Counted from the stretch's first letter, positions 27,250-36,202 are shown. The stretch is DNA of 64,000 nucleotides from Agrobacterium tumefaciens (GCF_005221385.1 NZ_CP039903.1:2415001-2479000); one strand, 5' to 3'. Made by a program: numbers and translations. Notes: generated from the sequence alone by a model not told the origin.

Positions 27250-29037
27250 AGCCAGCCGCGTCACCGCATCGATAAAGATCATTTTCGCTTCCGGTGTCGA
27301 AAGATTGTGGTCGGCATCGGCAATAATTGTCAGCGATACGTTCTGATAGGCAGAAAGCCCGCGACCATCGGCATCGAAATAATAGCGGAAATGCTCAAGC
27401 CCGTCGTCATTGTCGCTGTAGAGCAGGCTGACAGCGGTGCCCTTTGCCTTGAGTGAATCGAAAGCTCCGTATACGGCGCGCCCTTCTTCACTGCCCCGGC
27501 GGAACAGCCTTGCCGTTTTTGTCGAGAGCTTCTTCATCGTCGCCTTGACGATGTTCAGCCCGGCACTGACAACATCCACATCGCCGCTGAAGAGACGTTT
27601 GAATGTCGCCCCCTGGCGAAAACGCTGGCTGTACTCCCCAAACGAGCGCGGCCGCTTGTGCAAGGCTTCATCCACCGAGCGGCCTTTCTGCCAGTGGAAG
27701 ACGACCGGATTGACCGCAGCTACTGCGCTGATCCGAGCATCCGCAAGCGCGCCGTTAAAAGCGAGATAGGCGCCGCTGCACCGGCCAGCCGTGATGAAGG
27801 GACCTTTGCCGCGCCGCTCGAGAAAATCGAGGGCGGCAGAGACATCGTCATTCTGCGAGACATCGTAAAGAACCTGATCCGGAACGTTTTTGACCGGCGG
27901 GCTGTCGGCAATATTGGCCGCATCGAAGCGCAGCGAAGCGACGCCGGCACGCGCAAGTAAACGGGCGGTCTGCACGGAAAGCCTGCCCCAGCCCGCATGC
28001 CGGTCATAGGCGGCACCAAGCAGAAGGACCGAAGAAACCGGTTGCCGATGATCCGGCTCGCAAAAGATGCCGAAAAGCCGTCCGCCCTCGCCAAACTGCA
28101 CCGGCTGTTCGAAAAAACCCTGGCCGCGCTGCGGAGCGTTGATGGTGAAATCTTCCGGGAGTGCCGCGGGGTTCCCGACATGGGTCTGTGACAAGACCCA
28201 ATCCACCAGTCGGTTCACGACATCGCCGGATATTTTCGAAAGCGTCGGGCTGGAAACGAGATCGTCATAACCCGAAAACGCCGCCTCCTTCACCTCACCG
28301 CCAATCGCCGCAAGATGTCTGGCGAGATCGCTGTCGGTCACCCGACCGGCTCTCGAAAGCACAAGGACATTGGGGGCTGGAACAGTTTCGAGACTGGAGA
28401 GATTGATCTTCTTGATCGTATCCGCAATACCTGCCGGCATGGTCATTCCGGCAATCGCCCCGGGCTGTGCCGAACGTTGCCCCGGCGACAGACCAAGACC
28501 ATCATCAATCATGGAAGACCACATCGCCAGTTCACGCAGATAGGCGCGACCGGAGACGACTGGCGCCAGAAGAGCCATGGAACCGATGGCGGAAGCGCCG
28601 GCAAGTGCCTGAACTGCAATCGCACAACCAAGACCCTGCGCGACGACGACAATCCCGGAGCAGCCGGAAAGACGCTTCATATACTCAAACGCCGCGCGCG
28701 TGTCGGAAAGCCAGTCCGCCGCCCGACCGACATCTTCCGGATCGAGCGCGTCGCCTGAGCCAAGATAGTCAAAACGCAGGCTGGCGACGCCGGAAGCGGC
28801 CAGCCGCTCGGCCAGAACGCGCTGGAACTTACGGCTGCATAGCTCTTCCATTCCCCACGGGCTGACGAAAAGAACCGCATGATCCCGTTGCACATCTTTG
28901 CGCGCCGGATGAAAAATACCGGCAAGCCCTTCAAAAGAAACAGGATGCGCGATCGTCCCATCCGCTGCAATGTCGAAAAGCTGCCGTGACTCAAGGGGAG
29001 ATTCGCCGCCTGCACGCTCTGAAATATCTATCGCCAT
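27217..29037 (-). CDS. Tandem alpha/beta-hydrolase protein lacking canonical nucleophile serines
   Basis: A 606-aa protein with two alpha/beta-hydrolase domains resembling exosortase-associated and serine-aminopeptidase-like hydrolases (about 35-290 and 310-600). In each, the strand before the elbow follows GVASLRFD. The first elbow reads AQGLG, with Gly135 at the nucleophile position. The second reads GRCSG, with Cys420 there and a serine one place later. A histidine near the end (IIADADHNLS) could complete a triad in domain two. ATG 29037 (AAGG upstream) is preferred over a GTG 39 nt upstream. It may transfer or release acyl groups or be a non-catalytic pair. It is convergent with the GH2 gene and divergent from the ABC-like gene. 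Confidence 0.8.
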   Translation of the reverse strand: MAIDISERAGGESPLESRQLFDIAADGTIAHPVSFEGLAGIFHPARKDVQRDHAVLFVSPWGMEELCSRKFQRVLAERLAASGVASLRFDYLGSGDALDPEDVGRAADWLSDTRAAFEYMKRLSGCSGIVVVAQGLGCAIAVQALAGASAIGSMALLAPVVSGRAYLRELAMWSSMIDDGLGLSPGQRSAQPGAIAGMTMPAGIADTIKKINLSSLETVPAPNVLVLSRAGRVTDSDLARHLAAIGGEVKEAAFSGYDDLVSSPTLSKISGDVVNRLVDWVLSQTHVGNPAALPEDFTINAPQRGQGFFEQPVQFGEGGRLFGIFCEPDHRQPVSSVLLLGAAYDRHAGWGRLSVQTARLLARAGVASLRFDAANIADSPPVKNVPDQVLYDVSQNDDVSAALDFLERRGKGPFITAGRCSGAYLAFNGALADARISAVAAVNPVVFHWQKGRSVDEALHKRPRSFGEYSQRFRQGATFKRLFSGDVDVVSAGLNIVKATMKKLSTKTARLFRRGSEEGRAVYGAFDSLKAKGTAVSLLYSDNDDGLEHFRYYFDADGRGLSAYQNVSLTIIADADHNLSTPEAKMIFIDAVTRLALKGEASAGAQ

Positions 29038-29383
29038 CGACCTTGCCACTATTGCGCCAGCGTCTGGCTCAACCACTACGGGATCACTATACCCAAGTGT
29101 CTTAACGCCTGTTCTACACTAAAAACAATAATATTAGAGAATTCTAAAAATACTGTCGCATTTATATCGATTGCGACACACGGGTTGCAAAAGCAATCTT
29201 TCAGTGTGGCGGGTAAGCCTCGGTGCGGATGCTATTTTGCTCGAAACCGCTTGAATATACTGATAAATAGCGAGTCACGTACCTATTTGCAGGAGGAGCT
29301 TGCGCCACCCGGCCACCGGATCGTCTAGACACCGCGCAAACCAACACCCCGGGGCTTGCCCCGACAGGTCATAGAAGTTTTAT
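29038..29383. other. Divergent intergenic region between tandem hydrolase and ABC-like gene
   Basis: This 346-bp stretch holds no complete gene that I can support. It is AT-rich at 29115-29175. It contains two inverted repeats (29134-29147 and 29154-29178), an isolated very strong ribosome-binding sequence AGGAGGAG at 29291-29298, and a small GC hairpin CGGGG-CTTG-CCCCG at 29350-29363 just before the ABC-like start codon. Promoters for both flanking genes should be here but cannot be named by eye. Confidence 0.5.
29154..29178. promoter_or_regulatory. Perfect inverted repeat, candidate operator
   Basis: TGTCGCA-N11-TGCGACA is a perfect 7-bp palindrome with an AT-rich centre, the form expected of a dimeric regulator site. 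A shorter palindrome TTAGA-GAAT-TCTAA is 7 nt upstream (29134-29147). It differs from the CRP consensus TGTGA-N6-TCACA, so cAMP-CRP binding is not claimed. Confidence 0.45.
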
Positions 29384-32101
29384 ATGGAACAAAGCCTTAC
29401 GCGTTATATCTGGTCGCACACGAGGCGGCAGCAGCTTTTCATTCTGCTGATCGTGGCCCTGTCCATGATCCCCTACTTCCTCGCCTTCGATCTGCCCAAG
29501 CAGATCGTCAACGGCCCCATTCAGGGAGACGGTTTCGAAGGGGCGAATGCAACGCAGCTTTTCATGCATCTCACGGTCGATATTCCCTATTGGGGCACCG
29601 TGACATTGTTCCCCGGGCTTGAACTCAACCGCATGTCGATGCTGATGGCGCTCAGCCTCACATTCCTTGCGCTTGTCGTCATCAACGGGCTTTTCAAATA
29701 TTATATCAATACGTTCAAAGGCCGCCTTGGCGAACGGCTTCTCCGGCGTGTCCGCTTTGAACTGATCGACAGGATCCTGCGGTTCCCACCCAGCCATTTC
29801 AAGCGGGTCAAAGGCGCTGAGATATCCAGCATGGTGAAGGACGAGGTTGAGCCGCTGGGCGGTTTTACCGGCGACGCCTTCGTGCAGCCGGCGCTTCTCG
29901 GCGGTCAGGCTCTCTCCGCTCTCTTCTTCATCCTCGTGCAGAATTTCTGGCTGGGTCTGATCGCTGCCTTCATGGCCGCCATTCAGGTCGGCATCATCCC
30001 CAAGATGCGCCGTCGCCTCATTGAACTCGGTCGCCAGCGGCAGCTGAGCGCCCGCCAGCTTGCCGGACGTATTGGCGAAATGGTCGACGGCATCGGCACT
30101 ATCCACGCTTATGATACGTCCAATTTCGAGCGCGCCGATGCCTCCCACCGGCTCGGCGACATCTTCAAGATCCGTTATGATCTCTATCAGTGGAAGTTTC
30201 TGGTCAAATTCATCAATAACTTCCTCGCGCAGCTGACGCCCTTCTTCTTTTATGCGCTTGGCGGTTATCTCACCCTCAAGGGCAGCCTTGATGTTGGCCA
30301 GCTCGTCGCCGTCATCAACGCCTATAAGGAATTGCCCGGACCGCTGAAGGAGCTGATCGATTGGGATCAGGCACGTCAGGATGTCCAGGTGAAATACGAG
30401 CAGGTCTTCGAACAGTTCAATGCCCCGAACATGATTGAAGAGAACGTGCAGAAACTGTCGCCGGGAACCGTCGCAGCCATCACCGCACCGATCGTCATCA
30501 CCAATCTGACGCTGGAAGACGATAGTGGCAGCCGGCTTCTGGAGCAGGCATCGCTGAAGATCGAGCCGGGTGAAGTCATCGCCATCGTCGGCGGTGCGGG
30601 AGGCGAGGCGCTTGCGGATGCGATCGGCCGTACACTCTGGCCGGCCTCCGGCAAGATCAGCATCAACGATGTCGACATATTGGAATTGCCTGAATCACTG
30701 ACGGGTCGGCGCATCTCCTATGTCTCGTCGGACAGCTATTTTTTCCACGCCAGCCTGATGGACAATCTGCTTTATGGCCTGAAACACGCCCCGCTCGCAG
30801 ATAAGAACTACGAGGGTGCGGCTCTGGAACACCGCAAATGGGAAATTCGCGAAGCCAAGATGGCGGGCAATCCGCTGATCGACATAAACAGCGAATGGAT
30901 CGACTACGCTTCCAGCCCGGCCGGTGACGGCAAACCGGAAAATCTCATTCGGGCAATCCTGGCCGTCCTAGACAGCGTGGAACTGTCGCAGGATATCCTC
31001 GAATTTGCACTGCGCTCGTCGATCGACCCTCTGACCGACCTGCATCTTGCCGCCCGCATCGTTGAACTGCGGCATGTCCTGCGCGCTGAACTGGAAAAGG
31101 AGAACCTCAGCGGCCTCATCGCGCCCTTCGAGCTTGAGAGCTACAACAGCGAAGCGACGGTCGGCGAAAACCTGCTGTTCGGCACCATGCGGGACTCTTC
31201 CCAGACGATCCGGGCCATCATTGAAAGCGATTATTTCCGCTCGCTGATGCGCGAGACCGGTCTTGTCAAAACCCTGTTTGAAATGGGTTACACGATTGCC
31301 GAAAACATCGTCGAAATCTTCGCCGACCTGCCGGGAGACCACCCATTCTTCCAGCAGCTGACATTCATGACGCCCGATGACATTCCGGTCTATCAGCAGA
31401 TGTTGCAGCGCCTGCAGGGCCGCGGTTTCGATGATGCCAATGAGAGCGAAAAACGCGCGATGCTGCGGCTGAGCTTCTTTTACATCGAGCCCCGGCAGCG
31501 TTTCGGCCTGTTGTCGCCGGAAATCATGAACCGGATCGTCGAGGTCCGGCACATGTTCCATGAAAACCTGCCCGACAGCCTGAAAAACGTCATCGAAATA
31601 TATGATCCGACGAAATATATGAGCGCCACCAGCCTGCTGGATAATATCCTCTTCGGCAAGGTCAGCCATCGTTATACCGATGCCTCGCGGCGCATCACCC
31701 GCATCGTCGCCGATGTCATGCGCAAGCAGGGCGTCTACGAGCGTGTTCTGGCAGTCGGCCTCGATTTCAACCTTGGTGCCGGTGGCAAGCGGCTTGGCCC
31801 GCTCCAGCGCCAGAAGCTCAATCTTGCCCGCGCGCTGATCCGCAAATCCGATTATTACGTCTTTAATCGCCCCCTTCCCGGCCTTGACCCCCGACAACAG
31901 GAGGAAATTGTCGAACGGGTCATCACACTCCTGAAACAGAACAACAATAACCCGTCAATCATATGGGTTCTGTCGAATGCAACGCTCTCGCGCATGTTCG
32001 GCCGGGTCATATTCGTCCATCAGGGACTAATCACCGCCGACGGAAGTTACGAGACTCTGGCGCAGGAAAACGGTACATTCAAGGACATGGTCGCAACATA
32101 A
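29384..32101 (+). CDS. ABC-exporter-like membrane protein with degenerate, repeat-expanded ATPase domain
   Basis: A 905-aa protein. Residues ~1-330 form a six-helix exporter domain with the typical LGERLLRRVRFELIDRILRFP loop. The nucleotide-binding part is inactivated. Walker A is G403-GAGGEA-L410, with Glu408 in place of Lys and Ala409 in place of Ser/Thr. LSGGQ is LGPLQ (804-808), and Walker B ends in Asn828-Arg829. About 300 extra residues separate these. A short element normally found after the Q-loop occurs three times: DNLLYG (460-465), ENLLFG (595-600) and DNILFG (753-758). ATP hydrolysis is therefore unlikely; a regulatory, scaffold or receptor role is possible. It is followed by a cNMP-binding gene after 43 nt. 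The ATG has no clear ribosome-binding site. Confidence 0.85.
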   Translation: MEQSLTRYIWSHTRRQQLFILLIVALSMIPYFLAFDLPKQIVNGPIQGDGFEGANATQLFMHLTVDIPYWGTVTLFPGLELNRMSMLMALSLTFLALVVINGLFKYYINTFKGRLGERLLRRVRFELIDRILRFPPSHFKRVKGAEISSMVKDEVEPLGGFTGDAFVQPALLGGQALSALFFILVQNFWLGLIAAFMAAIQVGIIPKMRRRLIELGRQRQLSARQLAGRIGEMVDGIGTIHAYDTSNFERADASHRLGDIFKIRYDLYQWKFLVKFINNFLAQLTPFFFYALGGYLTLKGSLDVGQLVAVINAYKELPGPLKELIDWDQARQDVQVKYEQVFEQFNAPNMIEENVQKLSPGTVAAITAPIVITNLTLEDDSGSRLLEQASLKIEPGEVIAIVGGAGGEALADAIGRTLWPASGKISINDVDILELPESLTGRRISYVSSDSYFFHASLMDNLLYGLKHAPLADKNYEGAALEHRKWEIREAKMAGNPLIDINSEWIDYASSPAGDGKPENLIRAILAVLDSVELSQDILEFALRSSIDPLTDLHLAARIVELRHVLRAELEKENLSGLIAPFELESYNSEATVGENLLFGTMRDSSQTIRAIIESDYFRSLMRETGLVKTLFEMGYTIAENIVEIFADLPGDHPFFQQLTFMTPDDIPVYQQMLQRLQGRGFDDANESEKRAMLRLSFFYIEPRQRFGLLSPEIMNRIVEVRHMFHENLPDSLKNVIEIYDPTKYMSATSLLDNILFGKVSHRYTDASRRITRIVADVMRKQGVYERVLAVGLDFNLGAGGKRLGPLQRQKLNLARALIRKSDYYVFNRPLPGLDPRQQEEIVERVITLLKQNNNNPSIIWVLSNATLSRMFGRVIFVHQGLITADGSYETLAQENGTFKDMVAT

Positions 32102-32144
32102 GTCCAAGAACGTGGCCGAGGTGGAACAAGAATAGGGTAAGGCA

Positions 32145-32600
32145 ATGCTCTTCAAAGACGAAATTCAAATGCTGAAACGCGTCCCGTTTTTTTCGGAAAT
32201 GGAACCGTCGAAGCTCAAACTACTCGCTTTTGCATCGGACCGGGTGTCCTATCATACGGGTGACGTGCTATTCCGGCAGGGGGATGTCGGCGATGCGGCC
32301 TATGTGGTTCTGACCGGCAAAGTGGATGTTCTGGTCGACTCCCCGTCAGGCACATTGAAGGTGGCGGAAATGACCGGCAACGCCATTGTCGGCGAAATCG
32401 CCATCCTCTGTGACAGCGTCAGAACCGCAACCGTGCGCGCCTCCACCAATGTCGAAGCCCTGCGGATCGGCAAGGAACAGTTCTTCAAGCTCATGTCCGA
32501 TTTCCCTGACATCACCATAAAAGTCATGCGCGTTCTTGCCGAACGCCTCACCCAGACGACGACGGAACTCAGCAAGGCGCGCGCAAGCGCCAGAACATGA
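32145..32600 (+). CDS. Single-domain cyclic-nucleotide-binding protein
   Basis: A 151-aa protein made of one Crp/PKA-type cNMP-binding beta-roll plus flanking helices, with no DNA-binding domain. The phosphate-binding cassette is intact: GEIAILCDSVRTAT, with Glu84 for the ribose 2'-OH and Arg93 for the cyclic phosphate. It should bind cAMP or cGMP. TAAGG precedes the ATG. It lies directly behind the degenerate ABC-like gene and two genes before an adenylate cyclase, so it is a likely cAMP-sensing partner of the ABC-like membrane protein. Confidence 0.9.
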   Translation: MLFKDEIQMLKRVPFFSEMEPSKLKLLAFASDRVSYHTGDVLFRQGDVGDAAYVVLTGKVDVLVDSPSGTLKVAEMTGNAIVGEIAILCDSVRTATVRASTNVEALRIGKEQFFKLMSDFPDITIKVMRVLAERLTQTTTELSKARASART

Positions 32601-32697
32601 GCGGCAATTCCTTGCTACCCCAACGGGCGATATTAGAAAAATAAATGTCGCACCATTGCAATATAAATGAAATGCTGACTGAATAAGAGGTAAAGGC

Positions 32698-32717
32698 ATC
32701 CGCCAAAAAAGGCGGAT
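32698..32717. repeat. Stem-loop between the cNMP-binding and MBL genes
   Basis: ATCCGCC-AAAAAA-GGCGGAT is a perfect 7-bp stem about 100 nt after the cNMP-protein stop. Only scattered A/T follows, so it is a weak terminator at best. It may separate two transcription units. Confidence 0.45.
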
Positions 32718-32789
32718 ATAAAAATCTGTAGAGACAACGGGCTTCATGGGAGGAAAGCGTGCAAGATTCCGTTGTTATTGGGGTGTGTC

Positions 32790-33650
32790 ATGGCGTTCGA
32801 TTCCGACACAGCAAGTCGGGAAAGTAATAGAAATTTTCGGGTAAAGATCTGGGGCGCGCGGGGAACGCTTCCTGTTTCAGGTGAAAACTTCCGAAAATAT
32901 GGCGGCAATACCATCTGCATTGAGGTACGATGCGGAGATCATGTTCTTTTGTTCGATGCAGGGTCCGGGCTTCATCCCGCCGGTCTTGCATTGCGGGCGG
33001 AAGGCATTACCGACGTTGATCTGTTCTTCTCGCACTGCCATTACGATCACATTGTCGGCTTCCCCTACTTCAAGCCATTTTACAACAGCTGCAACGACGT
33101 CGCTATTTGGTCTGGTCACCTGGCCGGCATTATGACAACGCGGGAAATGCTCAAGGATTTCATGAGCCCACCCTGGTTCCCCGTGCCGCTGGAGGTTTGC
33201 TGCGCAAGGATGGCGACGCGGGACTTCATGCCCGGCGACACGCTCAACCCGCGCCCCGGCCTTTCAATCAGAACCGGAATGCTCAATCATCCCGGTAATG
33301 CCATCGGATACAGGCTGGACTGGGAAGGAAAGTCCCTCGCCATCATCACTGATACCGAACATGAGCCGGGCAGCATCGACGAAACCGTGCTCGATCTGAT
33401 CAGGGACGTCGATCTTTTCCTCTACGACGCCATGTTCACCGACGACGAAATGGGCCTTTATCGCGGTTATGGCCATTCGTCCTGGCAACAGGCGATCCGT
33501 CTCGCCAAGCTGGCCGACGCAAAAAATGTCGGCTTCATCCACCATGCCCCAAGCCGCAGCGACGAAGAGCTGGACAGTATCGAAAAACAGGCAAAAGCCG
33601 AGTTCGGCGGCGCATTCGCTGCCATGGACGGCCAGATAATCGAACTCTGA
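32790..33650 (+). CDS. Metallo-beta-lactamase-fold hydrolase (COG1235-like)
   Basis: A 286-aa MBL-fold protein. The metal motif is H-x-H-x-D-H at His82, His84, Asp86 and His87 (SHCHYDHIVGFPYF). It opens with KIWGARGTLPVSGENFRKYGGNTICIEV, the conserved start of a family that includes RNase Z-like and PhnP-like phosphodiesterases. Later metal ligands are in NHPGNAIGYRL, ITDTEHEPG and HHAPSRSD. A phosphodiester substrate is likely. The neighbours suggest a cyclic nucleotide, but this is inference. ATG 32790 with GGGGTG upstream was chosen over a TTG/other start 18 nt earlier. Confidence 0.87.
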   Translation: MAFDSDTASRESNRNFRVKIWGARGTLPVSGENFRKYGGNTICIEVRCGDHVLLFDAGSGLHPAGLALRAEGITDVDLFFSHCHYDHIVGFPYFKPFYNSCNDVAIWSGHLAGIMTTREMLKDFMSPPWFPVPLEVCCARMATRDFMPGDTLNPRPGLSIRTGMLNHPGNAIGYRLDWEGKSLAIITDTEHEPGSIDETVLDLIRDVDLFLYDAMFTDDEMGLYRGYGHSSWQQAIRLAKLADAKNVGFIHHAPSRSDEELDSIEKQAKAEFGGAFAAMDGQIIEL

Positions 33651-33975
33651 TCGCGGTCACCGCAACCTCTTGGTCGCGGCGACGGTTTTGGGGTGCCTGG
33701 CAACGTCCCCAAGTCGCGATTGCGATCGTGCCTCCAGAAAATTTCCAGTAAAAATGCGCAGCGGTTTTATGTCCGGAAAATGCGTAAAAACAAAGAGCGA
33801 GAGCACACTGGGCGATTCCTTTTAAACAGGCCGTGCGCTGGCGACATTCGAACACGCACAATTGACCGTTACCAGCCTCTTGCTCCACGATATTGCCACG
33901 AGATTCCCTGCACTAAGAACGTCACGGCTTATTAAATGATGATTCTGCTCTGAGCGACCACATGATGGGATTTGC
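33651..33975. other. Intergenic region upstream of cyaC, no gene seen
   Basis: The 325 bp contain no convincing coding frame, RNA gene or strong terminator. The second half is AT-richer and probably holds the cyaC promoter. No clear palindrome was found. Confidence 0.4.
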
Positions 33976-35670
33976 ATGATCCGTTTCTTTTCGGAGACCA
34001 ACTTGAGACAGGCCCGGATTTTATCCGGTCTCATCATATTTGCTTTTGTATTTTCCCATCTTTTCAATCACTCCCTTGCACTCATCTCGATCGACACCGC
34101 CGAACGGGCGCGCAAATGGTTCAGCCTGATCTGGCTCAACCCCATCAGCAGCCTGCTTTTTTATGGTTCGGTTCTGGTGCATGTCTGTCTTGTTCTGCGC
34201 TCGCTCTATCTGCGCAGAACATTGCGCATGCCGTTGCGCGAAGCGCTTCAGGTCATTTTCGGCCTGTCGATCCCGTTTCTGATCATCGGCCACGCCGTCA
34301 ATATCCGCGTGTCGCACATGCTTTATGGCATTGATGTTGGCTACTACTCCGTCATCCGCAGGCTGTGGATCAACAATCCGATACAGGGCGCATGGCAAAG
34401 CCTCGCCTTGGTGGTGATCTGGGTCCACGGATGCATCGGCCTGTATTTCTGGCTGCGTTACCGCGACTGGTATCCGCGAATAGCCGGGTTATTCATGACG
34501 GTGGCGGTGCTGCTGCCGCTTCTGGCGCTGCTGGGCTTCAGCGATGCCGGTCGATGGCTGGCGGAGATCGACGAAAAATACGCGCTTCCTCCGGGACTCG
34601 TCGACAATACCATTCAAAAAGATGAATTACCGCTGCAACGGGAAATGGAGACGCAGATCCGGCTCATCACCGGGACGGTGGAAACATCGTTTATCGGCGC
34701 GGTAATGCTGGTTTTCGTCCTGCGCGGCGTGCGCAGCTGGCGGCAACGGTTGACGGCCATCGAAATCCGTTACGAACATGGCGCGCAGGCGCGTGTGCCG
34801 GCCGGGCTCAGCATTCTGGAGGCCAGCCGGCTTGCGGGCATACCACATTATTCCGTCTGCGGCGGCAAAGGGCGCTGCTCAACCTGTCGGGTCAAGATTC
34901 TGGACAGCAAAGGCCCGCTTCCGCCGCCCGGAGACATAGAGCAAACCACATTGCGGCGCATCCATGCCGATTCGGATGTGCGGCTCGGCTGTCAGCTGCG
35001 CCCCACAAGCGATCTTGGTATCGCGCTTCTCGTTTCGCCGCCTCAGCAGAGCGACCTGCCGGTCGATGCGCAGCTGGCCCGCCCCGGCCGGGAAGAGGAA
35101 ATCGCCATCCTCTTTTGCGATCTGCGTAACTTCACCACGCTGTCCGAGGCGAAGCTGCCTTATGATGTCGTCTTCCTCCTCAACCGTTATTTCACCATAG
35201 TCGGCCAGGCCGTCGAGCACGCAGGCGGGCATCTCGACAAGTTCATCGGCGATGGCGCCATGGCCCTTTTTGGACTTGGAGAGGATGAGGAACACGCCTG
35301 CCGCAATGCCATGAAGGCGGCTGCCACCATATTGCGCGATATCGCAATCTTAAACGAGGGGTTGGAGAAACAATTCGCCGTCCGCCTGGAAGTCGTTGTC
35401 GGCATTCACGCCGGCCCGAGCATCGTCGGCGTCATGGGATACGGCGCCGCAAAAACCCTGACGGCTATCGGCGATACCGTCAATGTGGCAAGCCGGCTCG
35501 AATCCAAGGCCAAGGAATTCGGCGCAGCCATCGTTGTTTCCGAACCAGCGCTAACGCAGGCAGGGCAGGATACCGCCGACCTTCGCAGTGAGCAGATCAC
35601 CATCCGCGGACGGAACTCGCAGATGAAAGTTTTCCTGCTTTCGAAGGAAGAGAGCGAACGTTATCTATAG
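33976..35670 (+). CDS. cyaC: Redox/quinone-responsive adenylate cyclase with diheme membrane anchor (CyaC)
   Basis: A 564-aa three-part protein. Residues ~10-250 form six membrane helices with histidines His28, His69, His106 and His151, matching the tetra-His signature of diheme-B succinate:quinone reductase anchors. A [2Fe-2S] ferredoxin domain follows, with Cys295, Cys301, Cys304 and Cys339. The C-terminal class III cyclase domain has metal-binding Asp382 (FCDLRNFT) and Asp426 (FIGDGAMALFG). The same architecture in Sinorhizobium meliloti CyaC makes cAMP and responds to the quinone redox state. The gene is last in the row with cNMP-binding and MBL genes. It is convergent with a methyltransferase gene, 37 nt apart. 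Confidence 0.93.
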   Translation: MIRFFSETNLRQARILSGLIIFAFVFSHLFNHSLALISIDTAERARKWFSLIWLNPISSLLFYGSVLVHVCLVLRSLYLRRTLRMPLREALQVIFGLSIPFLIIGHAVNIRVSHMLYGIDVGYYSVIRRLWINNPIQGAWQSLALVVIWVHGCIGLYFWLRYRDWYPRIAGLFMTVAVLLPLLALLGFSDAGRWLAEIDEKYALPPGLVDNTIQKDELPLQREMETQIRLITGTVETSFIGAVMLVFVLRGVRSWRQRLTAIEIRYEHGAQARVPAGLSILEASRLAGIPHYSVCGGKGRCSTCRVKILDSKGPLPPPGDIEQTTLRRIHADSDVRLGCQLRPTSDLGIALLVSPPQQSDLPVDAQLARPGREEEIAILFCDLRNFTTLSEAKLPYDVVFLLNRYFTIVGQAVEHAGGHLDKFIGDGAMALFGLGEDEEHACRNAMKAAATILRDIAILNEGLEKQFAVRLEVVVGIHAGPSIVGVMGYGAAKTLTAIGDTVNVASRLESKAKEFGAAIVVSEPALTQAGQDTADLRSEQITIRGRNSQMKVFLLSKEESERYL

Positions 35671-35707
35671 GACAAGGCCGGGGCACTTGCTGTTTACCTG
35701 CGCGGGT

Positions 35708-36190
35708 TCAAATCTTGCGATAGAGAAAATAGCGGTCCGTCGGCACGCTTTTCGGCACCGGCAGCGGATTGAGCAGGGGATGATCCAGCGGCAGACCGCT
35801 AACGGCGATGCCGCCTTTCGCCAGCACGCCGGCGGCAAGATCCGGCAACCACGTCAGTGTAACCGCATCCTTTTCCGGATAGCCCGTGCCGATATCGGCA
35901 TGAACCATCGCCGCATCCGCACCGATGAAGGCGGGCGCGGTCTCAGAAATTTCACCAATAACAAGATCCTCCGCCGCCGGAACGGAGGAGGCATGAGCAC
36001 CCATGGCCCTGTCGAAGGCGATGATACGACGGCTGGGAAACAGTTCGCGCAGGTGATTGAAAGTGCGTCCGTTTCCCAGGCCAATTTCCATCAGCGCACC
36101 CTCTTCCGGCAGATCGAGATCGGCCGCGAGGTGGTTGAGAATATCCCGCTGCGCGGTCAACCGGCGAATAAAACTGTCCAGTCTGCTCAT
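35708..36190 (-). CDS. Class I SAM-dependent methyltransferase
   Basis: A 160-aa small Rossmann methyltransferase. SAM motif I is LMEIGLGNGRTFNHL (about 33-47), motif II RIIAFDR (55-61), and an acidic stretch MVHADIGTGY later. It is shorter than most methyltransferases and lacks an obvious substrate domain. It lies 12 nt downstream of the nucleotide-sugar dehydrogenase gene on the same strand, which suggests O-methylation of a sugar or related surface molecule. The substrate is unknown. Confidence 0.85.
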   Translation of the reverse strand: MSRLDSFIRRLTAQRDILNHLAADLDLPEEGALMEIGLGNGRTFNHLRELFPSRRIIAFDRAMGAHASSVPAAEDLVIGEISETAPAFIGADAAMVHADIGTGYPEKDAVTLTWLPDLAAGVLAKGGIAVSGLPLDHPLLNPLPVPKSVPTDRYFLYRKI

Positions 36191-36202
36191 GGTCCGTCCG
36201 TA

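Noticed and set aside
29300..29384. Stop-codon read-through joining the 24-codon frame to the ABC-like protein
   Set aside because: The leader is in frame, but the peptide is not protein-like and nothing suggests amber read-through.
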